NCBI RefSeq assembly: GCF_025291715.1
Contig: NZ_JAMBIZ010000021.1
Location: 1-60,312, forward strand
Direction of reading: 5' to 3'
Length of the DNA stretch: 60,312 nt
DNA from: Metasolibacillus sp.
Lineage (GTDB): Bacteria > Bacillota > Bacilli > Bacillales_A > Planococcaceae
In this document: piece after piece, positions 46,465 to 55,045 of the stretch
Layout of the letters: every line of letters begins with the position of its first letter
How positions within the stretch are numbered: the stretch's first letter is position 1
Made by a program: the position numbers and the translations under genes
The notes under the pieces: generated by a model
Told to the model about the DNA's origin: nothing
The model's input: the letters and a program-made list of their open reading frames with translations, nothing else
The model's database searches: none

Positions 46465-47636
46465 CAATCATTCGTCAGCACGTTAAATTTGTAAGCCTCG
46501 CAGTGCTTACAATTATTTTACTTTGTTTTGCGATGTTTCAAGGTGGCTTTGTCAGTTGGTTTATTTTTTTCGCTATAAGTCCATTTTTACTTTATGCAAT
46601 GCTATTGCATTTCACTCCGCTGAAATTTGAAATTGTGGAGCGTTCAGTTTATCCAGCTCATCCAAAGCATGGCGATGATTTGGGGGTTATAGTAAGCTTC
46701 CGCAATAGCACGAGACTGCCGTTAGCGTTTGTTGTTGTTCGTGAAATAGCGAATGACCAGCATATAAACGACCATAGCAAATTGCTGTTTGTTGGCTTCA
46801 AACGTTCCTTTGACTGGACGTATGAAATCAAAAATGTGGCACGTGGTGAATATCATTTTCAAGGTTTAGAATTTGTGGTAACTGACTTCTTCGGCTGGAT
46901 TACACGTACGAAAAAAGTGGAGCGACCACATACTACGTTAGTGTATCCGAAAACTGTTGCAATTCCTTTTTCAACAATGCAAATGCAGTATGATCAAGGT
47001 ACAGTTCTTTCTAAATATACGATGATGAAGGATACCACAATGGCAACAGGTATCCGCAATTATCAGCCAGGTGATCGTTTTTCATGGATTCATTGGAAGT
47101 CCTTTGCAAAGGGTGGGGAGCTGCGTACAAAGGAGTTTGAAGACCGTCAAGCACAACGCTTGCTCGTTTGTATTCAGCAATCCTCATCTAAGCATTTTGA
47201 ACAAGCCGTTAGTTTAACTGCTTCTATTATGCAATCAATTGTTAAGCATCAAGGGGAAGTGTCGTTTGCCACAGCGGGAGAAAAACGCGTATATATGCCG
47301 CTTGTTCGCACGGATGGGCAGCTTGAAAAGGTGATGCGCCATTTAGCTGTTATTGAAGCGAATGGAGAGGATACTGCCTCAGCGCTTGTTCGCAGCCGCT
47401 ATGAAAGGTTAAATCAATCCATTTTAATTATCATCACAGGGGAATTTACGAAGGAATGTCAGCAGCTGTTATTAAGTAGTGCTCAGCATGTACGTGCAAT
47501 CATTTGCTTTGTTGTCGTTACGCTAGATGAATTAAAAAGCATGGCAAATACATACCGCACGATTGGACAAAATCGAGTTGTTTATTTAACGGAGGATATG
47601 TTTAATCAAGCGTTCACGGAGGTGAATCGACCGTGA
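46461..47636 (+). CDS. yeaD: DUF58 family protein
   Basis: 391 residues. Two N-terminal membrane helices (about 12-50), then a DUF58 domain with the conserved GIRNYQPGDRFSWIHWKSFAKGGELRTKEFE block and a von Willebrand-A-like fold. Overlaps both neighbours by 4 bases (ATGA and GTGA), so the three proteins are probably made in fixed ratio and form one membrane complex. Function unestablished. Confidence 0.9.
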   Translation: MTIIRQHVKFVSLAVLTIILLCFAMFQGGFVSWFIFFAISPFLLYAMLLHFTPLKFEIVERSVYPAHPKHGDDLGVIVSFRNSTRLPLAFVVVREIANDQHINDHSKLLFVGFKRSFDWTYEIKNVARGEYHFQGLEFVVTDFFGWITRTKKVERPHTTLVYPKTVAIPFSTMQMQYDQGTVLSKYTMMKDTTMATGIRNYQPGDRFSWIHWKSFAKGGELRTKEFEDRQAQRLLVCIQQSSSKHFEQAVSLTASIMQSIVKHQGEVSFATAGEKRVYMPLVRTDGQLEKVMRHLAVIEANGEDTASALVRSRYERLNQSILIIITGEFTKECQQLLLSSAQHVRAIICFVVVTLDELKSMANTYRTIGQNRVVYLTEDMFNQAFTEVNRP

Positions 47637-49786
47637 AAAGAGATAGTCAATTTTATGTAGAATATAGCATCTATTACCTTATTGTTTTTCTTATTTTATG
47701 TGAGTGGCTAAAGCCGATTATGGAACTAACCAACACAGGATACAACCATTATTTTCTAATTTTTATTGCTCTTTCACTTGCACTTGCTTTGTTGGGATTA
47801 CCGTTAATCATTACATGGCTCATTAAAATAGCTTATATCGCCTTTTTTATTGTTCAAGCCTATAGCGATTATTCCATAGCTTCAACAGAGGGATTTGCAT
47901 TTTTATATAGTGATTTGCAATGGAATATATGGCAGCTAGTGCAACGGAATTTTACAGAAGTATCAAATCCATTCCGCACATTGCTCTTTTTAATTTTAAT
48001 TTGGATGCTCGTGTATTTAATACATCATTGGATTACTGTACGTATGAGCATTTTTTATTTTTTAGCGCTAACGATTTTCTTTATTGCAATGCTCGATACA
48101 TTTAGTGAATATGATGGAAAAGTGGCAATTATAAAGGTTGTATTACTTGGATTAATGCTAACAGCCTTCCTGTTCTTAAAGCGCTTCTCCACAACGATGG
48201 GCGCGTTTATGCAAAGGAAATCATCTCTGTACTATTGCATACCTGTCATCTTCTTTGTTAGCTTAGTAGGCTTGATTGCTTTTATGCTACCAAAAGCGCC
48301 ACCTCAATGGGCAGATCCTGTACCGTTTATTAAAGGGGTAGCAGGGGGAGGCATTGGGGGCACAGTAGAGGGGAAGGTTGGTTATGGAGAAAATGATGAA
48401 AAATTAGGCGGTGGCTTTTCTCAGGATGATACGGTGGTTTTCCGTGCCCATGCACCAAAAAAGCAATATTGGCGCATAGAAACGAAGGATTTCTACACGA
48501 CAAAAGGCTGGACTGTTGCAAATGGTAGCTATAATGAATGGGAAATCCCTTCGAATACATTATTACCACTATCCATTCCGATTGGTGAAGAACAGTCACA
48601 GGCAGAAATATTCCCACTTACTGATCTTCCATTTATTTTACAACCATATGGCTTGCAGCGCGTATTATTTGATGGTTCCACTATTTTTACAGAGGAAACG
48701 GAAAAGCTACAAACAGTCGTACAGAATACTATTGCTGTGCCAGAGCATTATCAGCTTATTTATAGTGAGCCTTCTTATAGCTTTACAGCATTGAAGGATG
48801 AAAACATGCCGAGAACGACTGTGAATTCAAGGTTTTTGCAATTGCCGCATGAATTGCCAGAGCGTGTACGAGATTTAGCCGAGGAAATTACTGGAGAATA
48901 TAATACGACGTATGATAAAGCGAGAGCAATTGAGCGTTACTTCCAGCAAAATGGCTTTATCTATGACACAAGAAATATTGCCTATCCGGCGCAGGAGCAG
49001 GACTATGTAGATCAATTTTTATTTGAAACGAAGCGTGGCTATTGTGATAATTTCTCTACAGCAATGGTTGTTATGCTGCGCTCTGTTGATATCCCTGCAA
49101 GATGGGTTAAAGGCTTTGTTGGCGGTGAGCAAATTGATCGTACAGATGATGGGTTAGTTGTCTTTGAAGTGCAAAACAATGATGCCCATTCTTGGGTAGA
49201 AGTCTATGTCGATGGGCTTGGCTGGATGCCATTTGAGCCAACAATTGGCTTCTCTAGCCCAGCATCTGTTGATTATGATGTAGATTTATCTGATATCGAG
49301 GATGAGCTTGTACCAGAGGAACAACGTGAGCTTGAACAGCAGCAGAAGGAAGAAATGGAGCAAGCTGTACAAAATGATCAAACAAATGAAGTAGCTACAA
49401 ATCTATTCAACGAAAAAAATAGAAAATGGCTCATTGCTTTAGCTATTGTAGTTATTGTTATTGTATATATCATGTATCGCCGCCGTCACAAGTGGCTACC
49501 GACAGTATATGTAAAAATGAATCGCCAAAAGAAGCAAAATGCAGGAAGCTTTGATTTATCGTATAGCCGTTTATTAAAGCAATTGGAGTACCAAGGCTTT
49601 AAACGTCAAAACTATCAAACACTGAAAAGCTTTGCACAAGAAGTTGATGCGCATTTTGGTACAAGTGATATGACAATTTTAACAGAAGCATATGAGCGCA
49701 TGATTTACAGTGAAAATGGTGAGGAATTAGATTTTGAACAGCTGAAAGAAAGTTGGGAATATTTAATCAATCGCACAGGTAGTTGA
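47633..49786 (+). CDS. yebA: Membrane transglutaminase-like protein
   Basis: 717 residues, start GTG 47633. Five or six membrane helices in the first ~225 residues, an external domain, then a transglutaminase core with Cys in TKRGYCDNFSTAMV, His in NDAHSWVEVYVDG and the following Asp-type strand WMPFEPT. One further membrane helix (about 597-616) is followed by a cytosolic tail with a DUF4129-like helical region. Catalyses or mimics thiol-type acyl chemistry outside the cell; substrate unknown. Ends 284 bp before guaA. Confidence 0.9.
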   Translation: MKRDSQFYVEYSIYYLIVFLILCEWLKPIMELTNTGYNHYFLIFIALSLALALLGLPLIITWLIKIAYIAFFIVQAYSDYSIASTEGFAFLYSDLQWNIWQLVQRNFTEVSNPFRTLLFLILIWMLVYLIHHWITVRMSIFYFLALTIFFIAMLDTFSEYDGKVAIIKVVLLGLMLTAFLFLKRFSTTMGAFMQRKSSLYYCIPVIFFVSLVGLIAFMLPKAPPQWADPVPFIKGVAGGGIGGTVEGKVGYGENDEKLGGGFSQDDTVVFRAHAPKKQYWRIETKDFYTTKGWTVANGSYNEWEIPSNTLLPLSIPIGEEQSQAEIFPLTDLPFILQPYGLQRVLFDGSTIFTEETEKLQTVVQNTIAVPEHYQLIYSEPSYSFTALKDENMPRTTVNSRFLQLPHELPERVRDLAEEITGEYNTTYDKARAIERYFQQNGFIYDTRNIAYPAQEQDYVDQFLFETKRGYCDNFSTAMVVMLRSVDIPARWVKGFVGGEQIDRTDDGLVVFEVQNNDAHSWVEVYVDGLGWMPFEPTIGFSSPASVDYDVDLSDIEDELVPEEQRELEQQQKEEMEQAVQNDQTNEVATNLFNEKNRKWLIALAIVVIVIVYIMYRRRHKWLPTVYVKMNRQKKQNAGSFDLSYSRLLKQLEYQGFKRQNYQTLKSFAQEVDAHFGTSDMTILTEAYERMIYSENGEELDFEQLKESWEYLINRTGS

Positions 49787-49889
49787 TTTTACACGATACA
49801 AAGGGTAAAATTGCAGAAGAATATTTGTTATTTAAAAAAGGAGCTACAAGCCTTTTTAAGTACAACAAACAGAAAAATAGAAAATATAT

Positions 49890-49962
49890 GCCTTCATATA
49901 GGTCCGATAATATGGTTCGGATGTCTCTACTAAGTTGCCGTAAATAACTTATCTATGATGGC
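49890..49962 (+). promoter_or_regulatory. Guanine riboswitch aptamer
   Basis: Purine riboswitch: P1 GCCTTCATA / TATGATGGC, core GATAATATGG, GTCTCTACT and CCGTAAAT. The nucleotide that pairs the ligand, in ATCTATG near the 3' end, is C, which specifies guanine (U would give adenine). Located upstream of guaA with a terminator between; guanine should reduce guaA expression. Confidence 0.93.
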
Positions 49963-49985
49963 GGATTTGTTATATAATCCGCTTG

Positions 49986-50031
49986 GAGAAGGAACGCGCT
50001 GAAATGTAATTTTCTGCGCGTTCCTTCTTAT
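49986..50031 (+). terminator. Guanine riboswitch terminator
   Basis: AGAAGGAACGCGC and GCGCGTTCCTTCT form a perfect 13-bp stem with a 16-base loop. The T tract (TATC) is poor, so control may be partial. A second hairpin, GCGGATT/AATCCGC (49961-49982), overlaps the P1 3' strand and could be the switching antiterminator. Confidence 0.75.
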
Positions 50032-50070
50032 CAATATGAAGCATTTTAAACTAAAGAAGAGGTGGAATTT

Positions 50071-51621
50071 GTGTCAACTCCTTTATTAAAAGAGCAAGAG
50101 AAAATTGTCGTTCTTGACTTCGGAAGCCAGTTTAATCAATTAATTACGCGTCGTATTCGTGAATTTGGTGTATTTTCAGAACTACATCCTCACACAGTAA
50201 CAGCGCAGGAAATTAAAGAAATGAATGCTGTAGGTATCGTATTTTCAGGCGGGCCCAACTCAGTTTATGATGAGCAAGCATTTAAAGTTGATCCGGCTAT
50301 TTTTGACTTAGGGTTACCAATTTTAGGGATTTGTTATGGTATGCAGTTAATCGCACATACACTAGATGGAAAAGTGGAAAGTGCAGAAACACGTGAATAT
50401 GGTAAAGCAGAAATTAATATTGTGACAGAAAATAAATTATTTGGAGACTTACCAAAGGAGCAAATTGTGTGGATGAGCCATGGTGACCATGTAACAGAGG
50501 TACCATCAGGCTTTGAGATTATTGCAACAAGCCCTGCATGTCCAATTGCAGCTATTGCAAATGTGAAACGCAACCTTTACGCAGTTCAGTTCCATCCAGA
50601 AGTACGTCACTCTGTTTATGGTAATGACTTATTAAAAAACTTTGTGTTTGATGTATGTAACGCAAAGGGCGATTGGTCGATGGCAAACTTCATCGATATG
50701 GAAATTGCTAAAATTCGCGAGCAAGTCGGCGATAAGCAAGTTCTTTGTGCACTATCAGGCGGCGTAGATTCTTCAGTTGTAGCTGTATTAATCCACAAAG
50801 CAATCGGCGATCAACTAACATGTATGTTCGTAGACCACAACTTAAACCGTAAAGGCGAAGTCGAGCAAGTGATGAAAACTTTCACTGAAGATTTCGACAT
50901 GAAAGTTATCAAAATTGATGCACGCGAACGCTTTATGAACAAGCTAAAAGGCGTATCAGACCCAGAGCAAAAGCGCAAAATTATCGGCAACGAATTCATC
51001 TATGTATTCGACGAAGAGTCAGCAAAACTAAAAGACATGGACTTCTTAGCACAGGGCACGCTGTACACAGACATCATCGAATCAGGCACAGCAACAGCCC
51101 AAACAATTAAATCCCACCACAATGTAGGTGGATTACCAGAGGACATGAAGTTCCAACTAATCGAGCCATTAAATACATTATTTAAGGATGAGGTACGTGC
51201 ACTAGGCTTAGAGCTAGGCCTTCCAGAAGCGGTCGTATGGCGTCAACCATTCCCAGGCCCAGGCTTAGGTATCCGTGTACTTGGCGAAGTAACAGAGGAA
51301 AAATTAGAAATCGTACGTGAAGCTGACTACATTTTACGTGAAGAAATCAAAAATGCAGGCTTAGAACGCGACATTTGGCAATACTTCGCTGTACTTCCAG
51401 ATATCCGTTCAGTAGGTGTAATGGGCGATGGCCGTACATACGACTACGCCATCGGCATCCGCGGCGTAACATCCATTGACGGCATGACATCAGACTGGGC
51501 ACGCATTCCATATGATGTGCTAGAGAAAATTTCAGTACGTATTGTCAATGAAGTGTCAGGTGTTAACCGTGTGCTGTATGACATTACATCGAAGCCACCT
51601 GCGACGATTGAGTGGGAATAA
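50071..51621 (+). CDS. guaA: GMP synthase (glutamine-hydrolysing)
   Basis: 516 residues from GTG 50071, eight bases after AAGAGG; GTG 50062 overlaps that site. N-terminal class I glutamine amidotransferase with Cys in GICYGMQL and His in QFHPE, then an ATP pyrophosphatase with SGGVDSS and a dimerisation domain ending PPATIEWE. Converts XMP to GMP. Its last three codons and stop (GAGTGGGAATAA) are the core of the attachment site used by the element that follows, so the protein end is unchanged by integration. Confidence 0.98.
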   Translation: MSTPLLKEQEKIVVLDFGSQFNQLITRRIREFGVFSELHPHTVTAQEIKEMNAVGIVFSGGPNSVYDEQAFKVDPAIFDLGLPILGICYGMQLIAHTLDGKVESAETREYGKAEINIVTENKLFGDLPKEQIVWMSHGDHVTEVPSGFEIIATSPACPIAAIANVKRNLYAVQFHPEVRHSVYGNDLLKNFVFDVCNAKGDWSMANFIDMEIAKIREQVGDKQVLCALSGGVDSSVVAVLIHKAIGDQLTCMFVDHNLNRKGEVEQVMKTFTEDFDMKVIKIDARERFMNKLKGVSDPEQKRKIIGNEFIYVFDEESAKLKDMDFLAQGTLYTDIIESGTATAQTIKSHHNVGGLPEDMKFQLIEPLNTLFKDEVRALGLELGLPEAVVWRQPFPGPGLGIRVLGEVTEEKLEIVREADYILREEIKNAGLERDIWQYFAVLPDIRSVGVMGDGRTYDYAIGIRGVTSIDGMTSDWARIPYDVLEKISVRIVNEVSGVNRVLYDITSKPPATIEWE

Positions 51622-51623
51622 TT
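51610..51623 (+). repeat. attL, 14-bp core
   Basis: GAGTGGGAATAATT, the end of guaA including the stop codon. The same 14 bases recur at 60200-60213 as attR. Together they bound the integrated element. Confidence 0.85.
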
Positions 51624-51629
51624 AAAATA

Positions 51630-51677
51630 AGCTTAGAATCCTTTGCTTTAAAGGTTTCTAAGCTCTTTTTGTTTTTG
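51630..51677 (+). terminator. Terminator after guaA, inside the element
   Basis: AGCTTAGAA..CC pairs with GG..TTCTAAGCT and a long T-rich run follows. It lies on the element side of attL, so the element now supplies the transcription stop for guaA. Confidence 0.85.
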
Positions 51678-51680
51678 TTT

Positions 51681-51698
51681 GCAAACAAATCGCAAACA
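51681..51698 (+). repeat. Left arm-type sites (2 x GCAAACA)
   Basis: GCAAACA at 51681-51687 and 51692-51698, 11-bp period, about 60-75 bp inside attL. The same doublet in the same orientation lies near attR. Likely sites for the N-terminal arm-binding domain of the integrase. Confidence 0.6.
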
Positions 51699-51709
51699 TC
51701 AATACAGGT

Positions 51710-52624
51710 TTAATTACTAACTTCTTGTTTTTTTTCTTTATAGTGTTCTTCTAATTTGTTTAGAGAGTAGTTGAAAGTCGAACGGTTTGCTTCAGCTATT
51801 AAAATATCTACACGTTCTTTAAACTTTTTATCTTCTTTTTCTTTCAGTTTCCCAATGGATTCCTTTTTTACCCTATCCCATTCTACCTTCATATAAACTT
51901 GTGTATATAGAAGTAAATCGTCATGTAAGCTATTAATAGTTTCGTTTATTTTTCTTGGCTCTTTTATAAGATTGCTATTAAGTTGATTAATATGTTTAAG
52001 TATATCTTCATGTACTGCATCATCTATAGATTTTAATACTTCATCAACACCGCCTAGTTTTTCGATTTTTAACCGAAACTTTTCTGCGTCATCAATATCA
52101 AGATTTAAAATGTTTTCTATAAATAGTTTTGGATTATTTTTAATGAGTTCATTTTCATACAATTTGAGAGCAAAATTTCTTTTGTCTTCATCAGTTGAAT
52201 TATACAACTCTAATAAGTCGGCAAGAACCTGAATTGAATATTCAATTTTATTTATAGTTTCGATAATTTTTGAATCAATATACCCTTTAAAATTTAAGTG
52301 TAAAAGAATTTTATTTCTTGTTTTAGAAAGTTCATTAAAATATTCAAATTTACTATCTCCAGAAATTTTAACAGGTGTATGTGTATTGACTTCAGTTAAT
52401 ACAATAAAATGATTAATCATCTCTTTGGTGTTGTTCATCCATTCGATACGATTATTTGTAATCGTGTTGATAAATAAAGTCTTTTTACTACGACTATTAT
52501 TTATTAGTGCAACAATTAAAGAAATACCAGCCGTTATCATTACACCTATTAAAGTGAAAATAACTTTAGTAATATCAAGTGTGTTATCTTTGTTTGTAAA
52601 AAAATCAGTAATAAAATTTTCCAT
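51710..52624 (-). CDS. Membrane-anchored protein of unknown function (element cargo)
   Basis: 304 residues. One N-terminal membrane helix (about 21-42), then an all-helical, highly charged cytosolic part with the motif NNRIEWMNNTKEMI (58-71) just after the membrane. The rest is repeated Lys/Glu/Asn-rich helices (LNFKGYIDSKIIETINKIE; LLLYTQVYMKVEWDRVKKES). No catalytic motif recognised. It is read from its own start, downstream of int on the same strand, in the slot next to attL where related elements often carry fitness or anti-phage cargo. Low GC. Role unknown; defence is only an inference from position and layout. Confidence 0.8.
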   Translation of the reverse strand: MENFITDFFTNKDNTLDITKVIFTLIGVMITAGISLIVALINNSRSKKTLFINTITNNRIEWMNNTKEMINHFIVLTEVNTHTPVKISGDSKFEYFNELSKTRNKILLHLNFKGYIDSKIIETINKIEYSIQVLADLLELYNSTDEDKRNFALKLYENELIKNNPKLFIENILNLDIDDAEKFRLKIEKLGGVDEVLKSIDDAVHEDILKHINQLNSNLIKEPRKINETINSLHDDLLLYTQVYMKVEWDRVKKESIGKLKEKEDKKFKERVDILIAEANRSTFNYSLNKLEEHYKEKKQEVSN

Positions 52625-52684
52625 TTTAATTAAGGACTCCCTTGATTTGTGTCTGCATCAATAATACTAAATTAAGGGAATTTT

Positions 52685-53866
52685 TCATATGTTATTTCGA
52701 TTTTTTACATACTGATTTGAAATCATTTTTCGATTGGGCGTAGTTGTATGTTTAACGTTTATAATGTTTTTTAATCGATTCGCCACTTCGCGATTCATAT
52801 TAGGATATAAATGTCCGTACGTTCCTAATGTGGTTTGAATATCCTCATGACCTAATCTATCACGTATTACTAAAGCATTTTCCCCTAGTGAGATTAGCAA
52901 TGAAGCGTGGGAGTGTCTTAAAGCGTGAGTTCTTATTTTATGAACGCCAGCTAATTTTGAGTGCTGCTCAAGAATATGGAATGTAGCACTTTTATTTGTG
53001 GGGAAACCGTTATAGGATAAAACATACTTGGAGGGAAAGACGTGTTGCTGTCTTTCTCTCCATTTTTTTAGAAAGTTGATAGTATCATCATCTAGAGCAA
53101 TAACACGATTACTAGCTTTTGTTTTAGGCTCTGTAATGTAAAACTCATTTGCGTTTTTATAATACATTGATTTATTTACCGTTAGCGTTTTTTCCTTCAA
53201 GTCAATATCAGAATCCCATTCTAATGCTTGTGCTTCACCAAAGCGTAAGCCTGTCATGAATAAAAGCCAAATCATGATGAATGAAAAATGTTGGTGGAAA
53301 TCAGAAATGTTAAATGTAGCGATAACTTTTTCAAATTCTTCTTTCGTCCAGAAGTCCACTTTCTTTTTGACCTTCTTCACGTTACCTACTGTTTTAGCTC
53401 CGTTTGTTTGTAATAAACCTAATTTCACAGCTAGGTCTAAATTCTTTTGTAACAATCCATGAACATTACGAATATAGGCATTAGAGTAATTTTCGGAAAG
53501 TTTATTTTGCCACTGTTTTATTAATGGTGGGCTAATGTCTTTCAATTTTTTAGTGTAGAAAAATTTGAAATGAAGATCCATAGAAGATTCTCTATTTTCA
53601 AATGTTCTTGCACTTACTGACCGCTTATAATCTGGTTTGAAATAAGTTTCATAAAACTCTTTAAATGCCATTGTGCTATTTTTCTTCACAGACGTAGAAG
53701 AATAATTATTCATATACTCGTCATAAGCCTTTTTAGCTTCTTTTTGAGATAGGAAACCACGCTCCCAATGTTGAATTCGTTTGCCTGTTTCATCGTATCC
53801 AAGACTTGCTACAAAGTACCATTTGCCATTTCTTTTATCCTGATAGACATTAGCTATCTTAGGCAT
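52685..53866 (-). CDS. int: Tyrosine recombinase/integrase of the element
   Basis: 393 residues from ATG 53866, which follows GGAGATAAACATC and overlaps the upstream DUF3173 stop; an 8-residue longer frame is less likely. N-terminal arm-binding domain (MPKIANVYQDKRNGKWYF), core-binding SAM-like domain (about 65-165) and catalytic domain with Arg208 (MTGLRFGEA), His314-x-x-Arg317 (HALR), His340 (LGHED) and nucleophile Tyr350 (TYGHLYP). Catalyses integration and excision at the guaA site. Tn916/ICEBs1-like family. Confidence 0.95.
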   Translation of the reverse strand: MPKIANVYQDKRNGKWYFVASLGYDETGKRIQHWERGFLSQKEAKKAYDEYMNNYSSTSVKKNSTMAFKEFYETYFKPDYKRSVSARTFENRESSMDLHFKFFYTKKLKDISPPLIKQWQNKLSENYSNAYIRNVHGLLQKNLDLAVKLGLLQTNGAKTVGNVKKVKKKVDFWTKEEFEKVIATFNISDFHQHFSFIMIWLLFMTGLRFGEAQALEWDSDIDLKEKTLTVNKSMYYKNANEFYITEPKTKASNRVIALDDDTINFLKKWRERQQHVFPSKYVLSYNGFPTNKSATFHILEQHSKLAGVHKIRTHALRHSHASLLISLGENALVIRDRLGHEDIQTTLGTYGHLYPNMNREVANRLKNIINVKHTTTPNRKMISNQYVKNRNNI

Positions 53867-54065
53867 GATGTTTATCTCCAGTTGATTCAAGTGAGAAACC
53901 TAGAATTTCCTCTACTGCTTTAACTGGAACTCTTCCTAAGCGTTTACTTGCATAGTAGGAGAACCCTTTACTTTGCATTAAATACTTAGCTTGGCGAATA
54001 ATATCAGCTGATTGGCTAGGACCAAATCCTAAATTAATTAATTCTTGTTTAGTTACTGTAATCAT
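53859..54065 (-). CDS. DUF3173 protein, putative excisionase/recombination factor
   Basis: 68 residues: TKQELINLGFGPSQSADIIRQAK, KGFSYYASKRLGRVPVKAVEEILG. This matches DUF3173, a small helix-turn-helix-like family that almost always sits directly upstream of ICE/IME integrases. The 5' end overlaps the rep stop by 17 bases and the 3' end overlaps int, so the three genes are translationally linked. An Xis-like role is likely but inferred. Confidence 0.85.
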   Translation of the reverse strand: MITVTKQELINLGFGPSQSADIIRQAKYLMQSKGFSYYASKRLGRVPVKAVEEILGFSLESTGDKHHA

Positions 54066-54885
54066 TGTTTATTAACCCCTTTCGATATTTCGTATAATGA
54101 ACGGTTGAATTCTTAAAATTTTTATCTGGGGACTGAAAGTCTGGGATATTTCGTGTATACTCTTTAGTGTAAATAATATTTGTTTTGGGCAAATCAATCG
54201 GTTGCAACGAGTTGATTCGTCTAATTGTTGGCTTTTTTAAATTTTGCGATTTAAAAAAAGCCTTTTTTTTATGCTCTTTAAATTCCAAGTCTTTAGAGAA
54301 ATATTTACTAACATAACGACCTCGATTCTCTTGACTGTCTACATCGATTTTATTTAATTTAACAAATCCATGTCCCCAGATGTTTTGTAGATTCTTTATT
54401 TTGATAAATGGTAAGTCAAAGAAAATTACATGGTAATGAATAGCGCCACGTTTTTGCTTTTCCCAAACAGCTAAATATTTTAATTGCTGTGTTTTCTGTT
54501 TATACAAATCGTAATTTAATCGTTTTATAAATTTGTTGAATTCTAAATTAGTAAAGTTAATATCTTGTTCGTTTTCTTTGAATGTTAATGTCATAAATTT
54601 TGTTTTGTTATCAAAGTTGCAGTCGACAATATGAGCAATTTCCCAACGCATATGCTCATAATGTTTTTGCTTTCGTTTAAGGCTGTCATATTGATTGTTG
54701 GTTTTTGTAGGGATGGAATCATCACTTATTTCATTTACCCTGTCATTAAGGTTATGCAATGTTTCGCTATCAACTTTAACGGAGTAAAAAACAGGGTCAT
54801 CAATATATTCCCAAACTTCGATAGTTGTCGGTGTTTCAACAATTTTAAATTTATAGCTTCTAGTTTCTTTATTGATAGGAATCAC
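54049..54885 (-). CDS. HUH replication-initiation/relaxase protein (Rep, ORF2/G2P-like)
   Basis: 278 residues, start GTG 54885 with AGGGA upstream. The HUH motif HYH lies at 150-152 in AIHYHVIFF, preceded by FMTLTFK (97-103), and the tyrosine motif RYVSKYFSKD has Tyr191 and Tyr195. This is the REP_ORF2/G2P type of rolling-circle initiator, which nicks DNA and stays covalently attached. In IMEs such proteins serve both replication after excision and mobilization. The C-terminal ~70 residues are basic and unstructured. The nearest upstream DNA is the putative oriT. Confidence 0.85.
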   Translation of the reverse strand: MIPINKETRSYKFKIVETPTTIEVWEYIDDPVFYSVKVDSETLHNLNDRVNEISDDSIPTKTNNQYDSLKRKQKHYEHMRWEIAHIVDCNFDNKTKFMTLTFKENEQDINFTNLEFNKFIKRLNYDLYKQKTQQLKYLAVWEKQKRGAIHYHVIFFDLPFIKIKNLQNIWGHGFVKLNKIDVDSQENRGRYVSKYFSKDLEFKEHKKKAFFKSQNLKKPTIRRINSLQPIDLPKTNIIYTKEYTRNIPDFQSPDKNFKNSTVHYTKYRKGLINNDYSN

Positions 54886-54889
54886 TCAT

Positions 54890-55045
54890 TTCAAATCCCT
54901 GTCATGAACTTCTCCAGTATTTATTTTCTCTAGATGTTGTTCTATATATCAAGTTAAGAAGCTCGCATAAACCGCTCGCTTGGACCTCTCAATCAATAGA
55001 AAAGACTCGGCCACTCCGTTCGGACGCTAGGGCGTCCGCCTCCCT
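54890..55045. promoter_or_regulatory. Putative oriT / double-strand origin region
   Basis: About 140 bp between rep and the ftsK-like gene with much higher GC than its surroundings. It contains a perfect 7-bp hairpin, CGGACGC-TAGG-GCGTCCG (55021-55038, overlapping the ftsK stop), a repeated GCTCGC/CCGCTCGCTTGG stretch (54960-54982) and CTCGGCCACTCCGTTCGG. Position and structure fit a nick site for the adjacent HUH protein. No match to a named oriT is claimed. Confidence 0.45.
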
